From Nocardiopsis sinuspersici (lineage in GTDB: Bacteria; Actinomycetota; Actinomycetes; Streptosporangiales; Streptosporangiaceae), in NCBI GenBank assembly GCA_008638415.1, contig VWVT01000003.1, positions 1 to 64,000 on the forward strand: 64,000 nt of DNA, written 5' to 3'. A program made the translations under genes and the position numbers. Of this stretch, positions 26,135-34,026 are shown piece by piece; within the stretch, counting starts at the first letter, position 1, and the number at the start of each line of letters is the position of its first letter. Under the pieces are notes generated by a model. That model saw nothing but the letters and a program-made list of their open reading frames with translations. It was not told where the DNA came from and ran no database searches.

Positions 26135-26198
26135 CGCCCGCTAGCCGGCCTTGCGCTCCGCCCGGGCCCGCCCGGCCCGCCCGCTAGCTGGCCTTGCG
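26135..26198. repeat. Duplicated 3' end of the FHA-regulator gene
   Basis: CGCCCGCTAGCYGGCCTTGCG occurs at 26135-26155 and 26178-26198 (20 of 21 alike, 43 nt apart). The second copy contains the actual stop codon and last codons (R-K-A-S-stop); the first would encode R-K-A-G-stop. It looks like a small tandem duplication of the gene end. Confidence 0.75.
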
Positions 26199-26789
26199 GG
26201 CCGAGCCGTCCAGCGGCATCGGCCGGACCAGGCCCAGGGCCACGACCTCGTTGGCCAGCCTGGTCCTGCGGTTCTGCCCCTCGGGGATGCGGAACTTCTG
26301 GTACAGCCGCAGCAGGTGCTGCTTGACCGCAGCCTCCGTGACCACCAGGGCCTCCGCGATGTCGCGTGCGGTGGCGGGGGCGACGAAGGCCTCCTCCGAC
26401 AGCGCGGGCCTGCACAGCGCGGTGAGCACGTCCAGCTCCCTGCGGGTGAGCTCGGGCGCGGCGCCGCGGCGCAGCTCGATGTCGGGGCTGATCTGTTCCC
26501 GGGGGAGCCCGCCGACCCGGCAGCGCGCGGTGCCGAAGGTCACCACGTCGTCCTCCTCCAGGACCCGGCGGGCGATGGGGCGGCCGTTCACCCGGGTCCC
26601 GTTGCGGGACAGCCCCAGGTCGACCACGTAGACGTAGGGGCCGCGGCGGACCAGTTCGGCGTGCAGTTGGGAGACGCTCGGATCGCCGAGCCGGATGTCG
26701 GCGCCCTCTCCGCGGCCGATCGTGGTGACCTCACCGGCGAGCTGGCGGATGTCCCCGGTCTCTTCGATCCGGAGGTAGGGCCCGTCCAC
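26184..26789 (-). CDS. FHA-domain protein with C-terminal helix-turn-helix
   Basis: A 201-residue protein combining a forkhead-associated phosphothreonine-binding domain (about residues 10-95: TTIGRGEGADIRLGD, SVSQLHAEL, LSRNGTRVNG) with a C-terminal winged or LuxR-like HTH (about 112-185: LTRRELDVLTALCRP, ARDIAEALVVTEAAVKQHL). It suggests a DNA-binding regulator controlled by a Ser/Thr kinase. GTG at 26789 is preferred: GGGAGG lies 7 nt upstream, while the longer frame adds a His/Pro-rich unconserved stretch. Confidence 0.82.
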   Translation of the reverse strand: MDGPYLRIEETGDIRQLAGEVTTIGRGEGADIRLGDPSVSQLHAELVRRGPYVYVVDLGLSRNGTRVNGRPIARRVLEEDDVVTFGTARCRVGGLPREQISPDIELRRGAAPELTRRELDVLTALCRPALSEEAFVAPATARDIAEALVVTEAAVKQHLLRLYQKFRIPEGQNRRTRLANEVVALGLVRPMPLDGSARKAS

Positions 26790-27256
26790 GGTGGTTCCTC
26801 CCGGGCTGGGGTGGCGCTGCCGGTGGGGGTGCGGGCGACGGTGGTGGAGGGACGGCTGTCGGGGGGTGACGGTTCGGTCTACGCGTTGAGTGGGCTTCAT
26901 GGGGGTGGTCCTCGCTCACCGGTGCACTCATCTCCAGCTTGGTTACCCGGGTGGTACGCGTTCTACGCGCTTACTCCGGAGTTAGGGGGACAAGGCCCGG
27001 GAATACGGGTCTGTGACCGAATCGGAAGCGGGAAACGGTCACCAGAGGGAACGGCTGAGGGCAGGGCCGTTTCCGTGAGCCCTGAGGCTTCGGCGACACG
27101 GATCACTACAATGGGCGGGTCTCTCCCGGGCGGGAAACGCATGCCTCCCGTACGGCGCCACCGAAGCCCTCAGGACATGAGCCTCCGGAGCGGTGTTCGG
27201 TTTCGGACAGCCCGCCTTCGGCGGGTGGCCGGTCTGTGCCATTTCCGGGAGGGACC
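26790..27256 (+). other. Intergenic region with a potential long-range RNA stem
   Basis: This 467-nt divergent gap must hold promoters for the FHA gene and for the DUF3017-like gene. CCTGAGGCTTCGG (27081-27093) can pair with CCGAAGCCCTCAGG (27161-27174), leaving one bulged base and enclosing smaller GC stems. It could be a structured leader. I do not recognise a riboswitch class and see no gene. Confidence 0.4.
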
Positions 27257-27760
27257 GTGAACGAGCCGCGAGGCGGCCAAACAATTCGTAACCGAACGGG
27301 TCGGGACGCGGTGGACAAGGCGGAGCAGGCTGATTTGGCGGACGCGGACGAGGGCGTGCCGGAGGAGAGGGAGCCCGAGGAGGCGGCCCGCGACGGGCAC
27401 GGGTCCGGCGGGGGCCGCGACGAGGAGGACAAGGAGCCGGGCGAGGCCGTGGAGGACACGGACACCGGAGAGCACCCGGTGCGGCCGAAGGTGCCGTACT
27501 GGCTCTCCCAGGTGCCGTACCTCCTCGTCATGTCGGCGCTCGCGGCGGGGATCGTGGTCGTCGCCGCGGCCCACTTCAAGCGCGGTCCGGCGATCATCGC
27601 GGGCGCGCTGCTGCTGGCGGCGGTCTTTCGGGCCTTCCTGCCCGATGACTGGATCGGCATGCTCGCCGTGCGCCGCCGCTGGATCGATCTGCTCACCCTG
27701 GTCACCCTCGCGGTCCTGTTGATCGTGCTGGCATGGGTGGCGCCGCAACTCTCCGCCTAG
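27257..27760 (+). CDS. Membrane protein, DUF3017-like
   Basis: A 167-residue protein with a long charged, Glu/Asp-rich N-terminus (about residues 1-80) and three hydrophobic segments (YLLVMSALAAGIVVVAAAH, AIIAGALLLAAVFRAFLP, DLLTLVTLAVLLIVLAWVA). The order resembles actinobacterial DUF3017 proteins, whose genes commonly sit next to folD. Function is unknown. GTG at 27257 follows GGGAGGG; the frame is open for seven more codons. Confidence 0.78.
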   Translation: MNEPRGGQTIRNRTGRDAVDKAEQADLADADEGVPEEREPEEAARDGHGSGGGRDEEDKEPGEAVEDTDTGEHPVRPKVPYWLSQVPYLLVMSALAAGIVVVAAAHFKRGPAIIAGALLLAAVFRAFLPDDWIGMLAVRRRWIDLLTLVTLAVLLIVLAWVAPQLSA

Positions 27761-27773
27761 GCGTCGAATAAGC

Positions 27774-27802
27774 TTGACGTCGAGATATCGCGACACTGAC
27801 AA
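27774..27802 (+). promoter_or_regulatory. Possible icd promoter with short palindrome
   Basis: TTGACG (27774-27779) lies about 165 nt upstream of icd, followed at 17 bp by a weak -10 (TGACAA). The spacer carries the palindrome CGAGATATCG (27781-27790), a possible regulator site. Confidence 0.35.
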
Positions 27803-27942
27803 GCCACCGCCTCCCCGGGGAGCACGGACCCCGGGAAGGACCAGGTGACTGCCGCGCGTGCGGACCGGCTCCGGCCACGAACCGGCCGCCGGTCTCCATC
27901 GCACGAGGCGGCAGCGAAGACTGAAGGGACAGCCACACAGCC

Positions 27943-29160
27943 ATGGCCAAGATCAAGGTCGAGAACCCCGTAGTCGAACTCGACGGTGACGAGATGACCC
28001 GGATCATCTGGTCCTTCATCAAGGACCGCCTGATCCTCCCCTACCTCGACATCGACCTGAAGTACTACGACCTGGGCATCGAGGAGCGCGACCGCACCGA
28101 CGACCAGATCACCGTCGACGCCGCCAACGCCATCAAGGAGTACGGCGTCGGCGTCAAGTGCGCCACCATCACCCCCGACGAGGCCCGGGTCGAGGAGTTC
28201 GGCCTCAAGAAGATGTGGCGCTCGCCCAACGGCACCATCCGCAACATCCTCGGCGGTGTCGTCTTCCGCGAGCCCATCATCTGCGAGAACGTGCCCCGTC
28301 TGGTCCCCGGGTGGACCAAGCCGGTCATCATCGGCCGTCACGCCCACGGTGACCAGTACAAGGCCACCGACTTCAAGGTGCCCGGCCCGGGCACGGTCAC
28401 CATGACCTACACCCCGGCCGACGGCAGCGAGCCGGTCGAGTTCGAGGTCGCGAACTTCCCCGAGGAGGGAGGCGTCGCGATGGGCATGTACAACTTCCGC
28501 AAGTCCATCGAGGACTTCGCGCGTGCGAGCCTGAACTACGGCCTGGACCGCAACTACCCGGTCTACATGTCCACCAAGAACACGATCCTCAAGTCCTACG
28601 ACGGCATGTTCAAGGACGTGTTCCAGGAGATCTTCGACAACGAGTTCAAGGAGCGCTTCGACGCCGCCGGCCTGACCTACGAGCACCGCCTCATCGACGA
28701 CATGGTCGCCGCGGCGCTCAAGTGGGAGGGCGGCTACGTCTGGGCCTGCAAGAACTACGACGGTGACGTGCAGTCCGACACGGTCGCGCAGGGCTACGGC
28801 TCCCTGGGCCTGATGACCTCCGTCCTGCGCACCGCCGACGGCAGCACGGTCGAGGCCGAGGCCGCCCACGGCACGGTGACCCGCCACTACCGCCAGCACC
28901 AGCAGGGCAAGCCCACCTCGACCAACCCGATCGCCTCCATCTACGCGTGGACCCGCGGTCTGGAGCACCGGGGCAAGCTGGACAACACCCCGAAGGTCGT
29001 CGAGTTCGCCAACACCCTGGAGGACGTCGTCGTCAAGACCGTCGAGGGCGGTCAGATGACCAAGGACCTCGCGCTGCTGATCGGCGGCGACCAGGAGTGG
29101 CTGACCACCGAGCAGTTCCTCGCCGCCCTGGACGAGAACCTCGCCAAGCGCCTGGCCTGA
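27943..29160 (+). CDS. icd: NADP-dependent isocitrate dehydrogenase
   Basis: A 405-residue homodimeric, eukaryote-like isocitrate dehydrogenase converting isocitrate to 2-oxoglutarate with NADPH formation. It begins with [13 protein letters not shown]. The substrate motif [17 protein letters not shown], the arginine-containing [11 protein letters not shown], the metal aspartates in RLIDDMVA and the NADP region [15 protein letters not shown] are all present. Length is normal for this type. A long leader (about 180 nt) precedes it and a hairpin follows it. Confidence 0.97.
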   Translation: MAKIKVENPVVELDGDEMTRIIWSFIKDRLILPYLDIDLKYYDLGIEERDRTDDQITVDAANAIKEYGVGVKCATITPDEARVEEFGLKKMWRSPNGTIRNILGGVVFREPIICENVPRLVPGWTKPVIIGRHAHGDQYKATDFKVPGPGTVTMTYTPADGSEPVEFEVANFPEEGGVAMGMYNFRKSIEDFARASLNYGLDRNYPVYMSTKNTILKSYDGMFKDVFQEIFDNEFKERFDAAGLTYEHRLIDDMVAAALKWEGGYVWACKNYDGDVQSDTVAQGYGSLGLMTSVLRTADGSTVEAEAAHGTVTRHYRQHQQGKPTSTNPIASIYAWTRGLEHRGKLDNTPKVVEFANTLEDVVVKTVEGGQMTKDLALLIGGDQEWLTTEQFLAALDENLAKRLA

Positions 29161-29246
29161 ACGAGGGCCCGGCCCGAGTGAGTGCCGTGACCTGATCCGG
29201 GTGGCCCTGGTCACCCTGGGCCGACGGTCCGGTGAGACGTGAGCCA

Positions 29247-29280
29247 CGTCCGGGTGCCTCCTCGCGGAGGTGCCCGGACG
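29247..29280 (+). terminator. Terminator after icd
   Basis: A 15-bp stem (CGTCCGGGTGCCTCC / GGAGGTGCCCGGACG, two G-T wobbles) with loop TCGC lies 86 nt past the icd stop codon. Confidence 0.65.
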
Positions 29281-29627
29281 TCGTCGTCTCCGGGCCCGAC
29301 GGAGGCGCGATAAGCCTGGAACGCCTTGTTCGTGGGGTTCTGGGGGGTCACGACACGCGAAGTTTTCCTGGGTGTTCACCGTGTTCGGCGTACATAGGTG
29401 GTTCGGTGGTGGGAGGATGGCAGGGCCGGATGACCGGTGCGGTGCGAAGGTGCGACATAGACCACGTGGACTGGATTCGCACCTTAAGAGAACTTTGACC
29501 TATTGTGGAGACGTGCCGGTGAGAACCGGCAGGCCAGAGCGGGTTTTCGGCCCCTCTGCCACAAGGACCGACGTGCCGGCCGTGCGCCCGCTGGGGGGTA
29601 GGCGCGCACAGTACGGAACGTCACGAA
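29281..29627 (+). other. Gene-free region, possible small RNA
   Basis: About 350 nt with no convincing coding frame. A 9-bp inverted repeat (AAGGTGCGA at 29447-29455, TCGCACCTT at 29477-29485) precedes a possible -10, TATTGT (29501-29506). Downstream sequence starts with a perfect small hairpin (GCCGGT-GAGA-ACCGGC) and runs into the strong hairpin at 29628. A transcript of about 150 nt from near 29512 is conceivable but unproven; it matches no RNA family I know. Confidence 0.3.
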
Positions 29628-29659
29628 GAAGGGCCCGTCGCTTCGGCGACGGGCCCTTC
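29628..29659. terminator. Strong hairpin terminator of the LCP gene
   Basis: A perfect 14-bp stem (GAAGGGCCCGTCGC) capped by a TTCG tetraloop lies 30 nt beyond the LCP stop on the minus strand, followed in that direction by a pyrimidine run. It would also stop plus-strand transcripts. Confidence 0.8.
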
Positions 29660-29689
29660 GCCTTTGTCCGGCCGGGCCGCCTCCTCCCC

Positions 29690-30961
29690 CTACTCCTGGA
29701 AGGCGCTCTCGGGGATCGGCTCCCCGGCGCGCATGGCGGTGAACATCTCCTCGGAGCGGGCCTCGTCCCAGAGCACCACCGAGCCGGCGCCCTCAAGGGT
29801 CGGGGTGCTGCCCACGGGGATCGCGGTGGTCCGGGTGCCGCCGCGCATCGCCAGGAGCATGCCGGCCAGGTGCCGCAGGTTGTCGTCCTCGTCCACCATG
29901 AACGTGTCGGTGCCCGCGAGCACCAGCGGGACGGACTGGAAGGGGTTGAACAGCGTGGAGGGCGCGCTGGCCTTCTGGACCAGCGCGGAGAAGAACTCGC
30001 GCTGGCGGGCGATGCGGTCCAGGTCGGCGCGGGGAGTGGCGCGGGTGCGCACGTAGCCCAGCGCGGTGCTGCCCTCCATCATCTGGCAGCCCGCCTCGAT
30101 GTCCAGGCCCGCCTTGGGGTCGACCATGGGCTCCTCGGGGCACATCTCGACGCCGCCGACCGCGTTCACGATGTCGACGAAGCCGCCCATGCCGATCTCC
30201 ACGTAGTGGTCGATGTGCACGCCCGACGCGCGCTCGAAGGTCTCCACGAGGGGGGCGGGACCGCCGCAGACCTCCTCGCCCGCCTCGTTCGTGCCGCACA
30301 CGGCACCGGCGAAGGAGGCGTTGATCTTGTTCTCACCGAAGCCGGGGACGGCGAGGGGCACGTAGGAGTCGCGGGGGACGCTGACGATGGTGGGGTCGCC
30401 CTCGTCGGGGACGTAGAGCACCATGATGGTGTCGGTCCGTCGGCCCTCGGCGTCGCCGGTGGCCATCTCCCGCATCTCCTCCTCGCTCAGGCCCTGGCGG
30501 CTGTCGGAGCCGACGACCATGTAGGTCGTGCCGGGCTGCCCGTCCGGGCGCCCCTCGTAGTCCAGCAGGGCGTCCACCCGCTGTAGGCGCGAGTCCGCGT
30601 ACAGGTAGAACCCGAGGGGGAGCACCAGGAGCAGCACCAGCACGGTCACCACGGTCGTGGTGGCCCGCCTGCGGCGGCGCTCCTGCCTCCTGCGCCGGAT
30701 ACCGCGCCCGTCGTACTCGCGCCCGGCGCCGTGGGTGCGCCGCTGGGGCCCGCGCGGCCGGGACGGGGGCACGTCCCCCGCACTGGGAAGCCGACGTGTC
30801 TCACCGACCGTCCGCTGCTCCGACTCACGCGAGCGGTAGAGCTTCTCGAACTCGTCGGGTCTGCCCGGGGCGCCGCCGCGCCGGAACACGCCCTGTCTGT
30901 CGTGTTCACCGGTGCGGCCGGTCTTCCCCCGGTTCCGTCGGTCAGCCATCGCATCGCCCAT
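29690..30961 (-). CDS. LytR-CpsA-Psr (LCP) family cell-envelope ligase
   Basis: A roughly 423-residue membrane-anchored protein. A long basic cytoplasmic N-terminus (Arg-rich, about residues 1-100) is followed by one transmembrane helix (TTVVTVLVLLLVLPLGFYLY) and an extracellular LCP domain. The phosphate/polyprenyl-binding residues are visible in VGSDSRQG, GRRTDTIMVLYV, VPRDSYV and LDRIARQREFF. LCP enzymes attach polymers such as teichoic acids or capsule to peptidoglycan from undecaprenyl carriers. Whether it acts on the polysaccharide from the 5-22 kb locus is unknown. The start is uncertain (ATG 30961 or 30949; neither has a good ribosome site). Confidence 0.88.
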   Translation of the reverse strand: MGDAMADRRNRGKTGRTGEHDRQGVFRRGGAPGRPDEFEKLYRSRESEQRTVGETRRLPSAGDVPPSRPRGPQRRTHGAGREYDGRGIRRRRQERRRRRATTTVVTVLVLLLVLPLGFYLYADSRLQRVDALLDYEGRPDGQPGTTYMVVGSDSRQGLSEEEMREMATGDAEGRRTDTIMVLYVPDEGDPTIVSVPRDSYVPLAVPGFGENKINASFAGAVCGTNEAGEEVCGGPAPLVETFERASGVHIDHYVEIGMGGFVDIVNAVGGVEMCPEEPMVDPKAGLDIEAGCQMMEGSTALGYVRTRATPRADLDRIARQREFFSALVQKASAPSTLFNPFQSVPLVLAGTDTFMVDEDDNLRHLAGMLLAMRGGTRTTAIPVGSTPTLEGAGSVVLWDEARSEEMFTAMRAGEPIPESAFQE

Positions 30962-31106
30962 CTGTTCAACGTCGTGGATCGCCTCATCGCTGCTTCCACC
31001 CGGTGTGATCGCGAAAAGGGTAGCGAGGTTCAAGGTATGTCCCGGTCTGGACCCCTGAGGCGGCCGGAGGGATGGTCGGAGGGGACGGCCGGCGGAGGCG
31101 GGCGGC

Positions 31107-32213
31107 TCAGCGCAGCCGGTGGGCGCCCGCGGAGGGCACGGCGGCGCGTACCCGCGGCGGTACCCAGCCCATGGCGCCGAACTCCGTGGCGAGGGCCTCA
31201 CCGATGCCGTCCACCCGCTCCTCGGCGGCCAGCGCCAGCACCGTCCCCGCCCAGCCGGACACCCGCACACCGCGGGCCCCGGCCCGCGAGGCGGTCTCCG
31301 CGGCCAGCTCCGCCTCACGTGTGGGCAGCCCGAACCGGCGCAGGGACAGGTGGGACGCGGACAGGATGGGCCCGGTCTCCCCGGCCCGCCCGGCGCGCAG
31401 CAGCCCGACCGCCGCGTTGAGCCGGTGCACCTCGGTGACCGCGTACTCCACCCTGCGGCGCAGCACGGGGTCCGGCAGCCTCCGCAGCGACCCGGGCAGG
31501 TCCTGGACCGAGCGCAGCGGTCCCAGGACCTCCTGGGCGCGCTCCAGCTCGGCCGAGCGGACCGTGCGCAGGTCGCGCCGGGGCAGGGCGCCGGTGTCCA
31601 CCACCACCAGCCGCAGCCCCTCCGCGGCGAGGTCGAACGGCAGCACGGTGGTGCGCATGCTCCTCAGGTTCACGCGGACCGCGCATCCGGGCCTGGCCGC
31701 CAGGGACACGCGCTGGTCCGCGGTGGCGCCCTCCGGCGGGGGTCCGCCGTCCAGGTCGGTGAGGGCCAGCGCCACCGCGGCCTCCACGGCGGCCGTGTAG
31801 CCGAGGGAGGCGTGTTCGGGCAGGTTCGCGTCCAGGGCGACGCGGATCCCCGTGTCGGCCCCCAGGGTGCCCGTCCGGCGCGCCTCGGCCACGGCCCTCG
31901 CGACGGCCCGCGCGGCCCCCTCCCGGGGGCGCAGCGGGCCGTCGGGCGCCGCCACGTGCACGCCGGGGTCCGGTGCGGGGCCGACGGCCGCCGTCACGCC
32001 CCACGGCAGGGCGACGTACAGTCCGGCGCCTCCACCGACCGCGGTGTGCTCGCCCATGAGCGCCAGCCGCCCGGGCGCGTGCCACACCCCCGCGGGCGGT
32101 GCGCCGAACCGCGTCCGGAAGGCCCGGAGCAGTGCGTCGGCGTCCGGTTCCCGCTCGGGCCACGTACCCCGCGGACCCGCCGAACGCACACCCAACACGG
32201 CACGTAGCCGCAC
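31107..32213 (-). CDS. GHMP-family kinase, galactokinase-like
   Basis: A roughly 368-residue sugar kinase-like protein. The galactokinase-type substrate motif appears as PGRLALMGEHTAVGGG near the N-terminus. The GHMP ATP-binding motif 2, normally P-x-x-x-GLSSSA, is replaced by LPEHASLGYTAAVEAAVAL, and motif 3 is visible as RVSGWAGTVLAL. The altered phosphate loop makes activity doubtful. A galactose-related role fits overall similarity. The start is not clear: GTG 32213 and GTG 32198 are both possible and the frame runs further upstream through non-homologous sequence. Confidence 0.68.
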   Translation of the reverse strand: MRLRAVLGVRSAGPRGTWPEREPDADALLRAFRTRFGAPPAGVWHAPGRLALMGEHTAVGGGAGLYVALPWGVTAAVGPAPDPGVHVAAPDGPLRPREGAARAVARAVAEARRTGTLGADTGIRVALDANLPEHASLGYTAAVEAAVALALTDLDGGPPPEGATADQRVSLAARPGCAVRVNLRSMRTTVLPFDLAAEGLRLVVVDTGALPRRDLRTVRSAELERAQEVLGPLRSVQDLPGSLRRLPDPVLRRRVEYAVTEVHRLNAAVGLLRAGRAGETGPILSASHLSLRRFGLPTREAELAAETASRAGARGVRVSGWAGTVLALAAEERVDGIGEALATEFGAMGWVPPRVRAAVPSAGAHRLR

Positions 32214-32733
32214 CCCCGCGCCACCCACCGACGCCCCCTTCCCGGCTGACTCTGCCTCCCCAAGTGTGCCCAAGCCCGGGGCGTGCCCGGGATCACCCCC
32301 CGTGTAGGGCTTTGCCCCGGTCCGGGTGGATCCCCGGACGCGCCCGGCGTGGAGGTTTCGTAGTCGGATCGCGGCACCACTAGGGCGTGTGTGGTGGGTG
32401 CCGCCCGTCGCTTGGAGGGCGCTGCGCGCGAAGTGCGACCGTTGAGGGCGGTGGGAGGGAGACGGGCGGGCGTATCCGGTGGTGGCCTCGCAAGGCCGGG
32501 GAAGGAGTGCCCCTACTGTGCTGCTTCGCGAGCTCGGCGGTGTCGCACGGCGAGGCCCTCCTGGTTCGGCTGTCGACCGATGAGAACGCGGCGAGGGTGC
32601 CGCCGGGGCGTCGCGCAGCAGGGTGAGTATCCGCCGTACATGCCCTAGGGTTGCGGTCCACCGACGAGGTCCCGCGGCCACACCGGCGTCCCGCCGGGCG
32701 GAGCACATGACAGGCAGGACGGGGGGAGATGCC
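32214..32733 (+). other. Long intergenic region containing a recurring GC-rich sequence
   Basis: A 520-nt gap between divergent genes. Bases 32425-32471 share about 41 of 47 positions with the reverse complement of 2701-2746, inside the CE4 linker, including GCGACCGTTGAGGG exactly. A frame at 32387-32626 (79 codons) has no ribosome site and looks non-coding. TAGGGT at 32646-32651 is a possible -10 for the YihY gene. Confidence 0.4.
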
Positions 32734-33846
32734 TTGGCCACCGTGTCGGACCGGGCCAGGGACACGGCCCGGCGCTACCAGAACACGGCCATGGACGTGT
32801 ACTGGGAACTGCGGCGGCGCAGTCCCTTCGTCGACCACCTGGTGCGCGCCTACGAGCGCTACGCCGACCGCAACGGCACCCAGCTCGCCGGCGCGGTCAC
32901 CTACTTCACCTTCCTGTCCTTCTTCCCGCTGCTGGCCCTGGCCTTCGCCGCGGTCGGCTACCTCGCGGCCGTGCAGGTCGAGGTCGGCGACTACCTCCAG
33001 CGGGCACTGGCCGACGTGCTGCCCGGGCTGGCCGACCAACTGCCCGTCGAGGAGATCTCCCAGGCGCGCGTGGGCGCGAGCGTCCTCGGCGTGCTCGGCC
33101 TGTTCTACGCGGGCCTGAACGCGGTGGCGTCTTTGCGCGAGGCCCTGCACTCCATCTGGATGAAGAGCCTTCGCGAGGGTCCCAACATCCTCCTGCGCAA
33201 GGCGGTGGACCTGCTGGTCATGCTGGGCCTGGGCACGGCCCTGGTCGTCACCGTCGCCCTCACCAGCGTCGCGCAGGCCGCCACGCAGTGGCTGCTGTCG
33301 CTGGTGGGCCTGGACGGCTCCCTCCTGGCCGACCTGTCCCTGCGCGCCCTGGCCCTGGCGATCGGCGTCGGCGTCAACATGGGGATCTTCATGCTGGCGT
33401 TCTCGCTGCTGTCGGGCAGCGACCGGCCCAGGCGGCTGATGTGGCGCGGCGCCCTGCTGGGCGCGGTCGGCTTCGAGATCCTCAAGGCCGTGGCGGCGGT
33501 ACTGCTGTCGGGGACGCTCGCCAACCCCGTCTACGCCTCCTTCGCCGTCCTGGTCGGTCTGCTGGTGTGGATCAACCTGGTGATGCGCCTGGTCGTGTTC
33601 AGCGCGGCGTGGTCGGCCACGTGGCTGCCGGTGCCGCCGCCCTACACCGGCTCGATCCCGCTGCCGGAGGAGAACGGCATGGACTGGACCCGGCCTGCGG
33701 CGGCCCCGCGCGCCGCGGGGCGGGAGCGGGCCGGGCGCCCGTTGGCCGGGCGCGTACTCGCCGGGTCGTTGTCCCTGCTGGGAGCGGCGGGCGCGGCCGG
33801 TGCCGTGGCGTGGGTGCTGCGCCGCCGTACCGGCGACCGCGGATGA
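32734..33846 (+). CDS. YihY/BrkB-family inner-membrane protein
   Basis: A roughly 370-residue membrane protein with six hydrophobic segments and the family signature near the N-terminus (RSPFVDHLVRAYERYADRNG, AGAVTYFTFLSFFPLLALAF), then GVNMGIFMLAFSLLSG and LVGLLVWINLVMRLVVFSAA. The C-terminus is basic and ends in a short extra hydrophobic stretch. Function is uncertain; the old RNase BN label for this family was an error. TTG at 32734 has GGGGGAG 5 nt upstream; ATG at 32707 is the alternative, with poorer spacing. Confidence 0.85.
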   Translation: MATVSDRARDTARRYQNTAMDVYWELRRRSPFVDHLVRAYERYADRNGTQLAGAVTYFTFLSFFPLLALAFAAVGYLAAVQVEVGDYLQRALADVLPGLADQLPVEEISQARVGASVLGVLGLFYAGLNAVASLREALHSIWMKSLREGPNILLRKAVDLLVMLGLGTALVVTVALTSVAQAATQWLLSLVGLDGSLLADLSLRALALAIGVGVNMGIFMLAFSLLSGSDRPRRLMWRGALLGAVGFEILKAVAAVLLSGTLANPVYASFAVLVGLLVWINLVMRLVVFSAAWSATWLPVPPPYTGSIPLPEENGMDWTRPAAAPRAAGRERAGRPLAGRVLAGSLSLLGAAGAAGAVAWVLRRRTGDRG

Positions 33847-34026
33847 CCGGTACGGCCGGCGGCGCGTAAACAGAAATTATTTCCAGGGAATTCGCCTTAT
33901 GCGTGGCGATTGCCCCGTATGTGCGTGGTGCGTGGCGGGTAGTCCTTCCCTGTCCCGGTTGGCCGGTTCTCCGGGGCGCGACGGTGCGTTGGCCACAGCG
34001 GTCGGCAAACACCCCTCGGAGGGCAG
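33847..34026 (+). promoter_or_regulatory. Leader of the GCS2-type ligase gene, with a Cys-rich upstream frame
   Basis: The first 55 nt are distinctly AT-rich (AAACAGAAATTATTTCC near 33868-33884), suggesting a promoter. An ATG at 33899 opens a frame beginning M-R-G-D-C-P-V-C-A-W-C, with AGGGAA upstream, that runs out of frame into the ligase gene and stops at 34114. It could be a cysteine-sensing leader peptide, or chance. Confidence 0.35.

Noticed and set aside
24253..26415. A 720-codon minus-strand frame across purH, folD and the following palindrome
   Set aside because: It is antisense to purH and folD; the reading through the palindrome is accidental.
32387..32626. A 79-codon gene in the gap before the YihY gene
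   Set aside because: No ribosome site, no recognisable content, and it overlaps the sequence that recurs near 2.7 kb.
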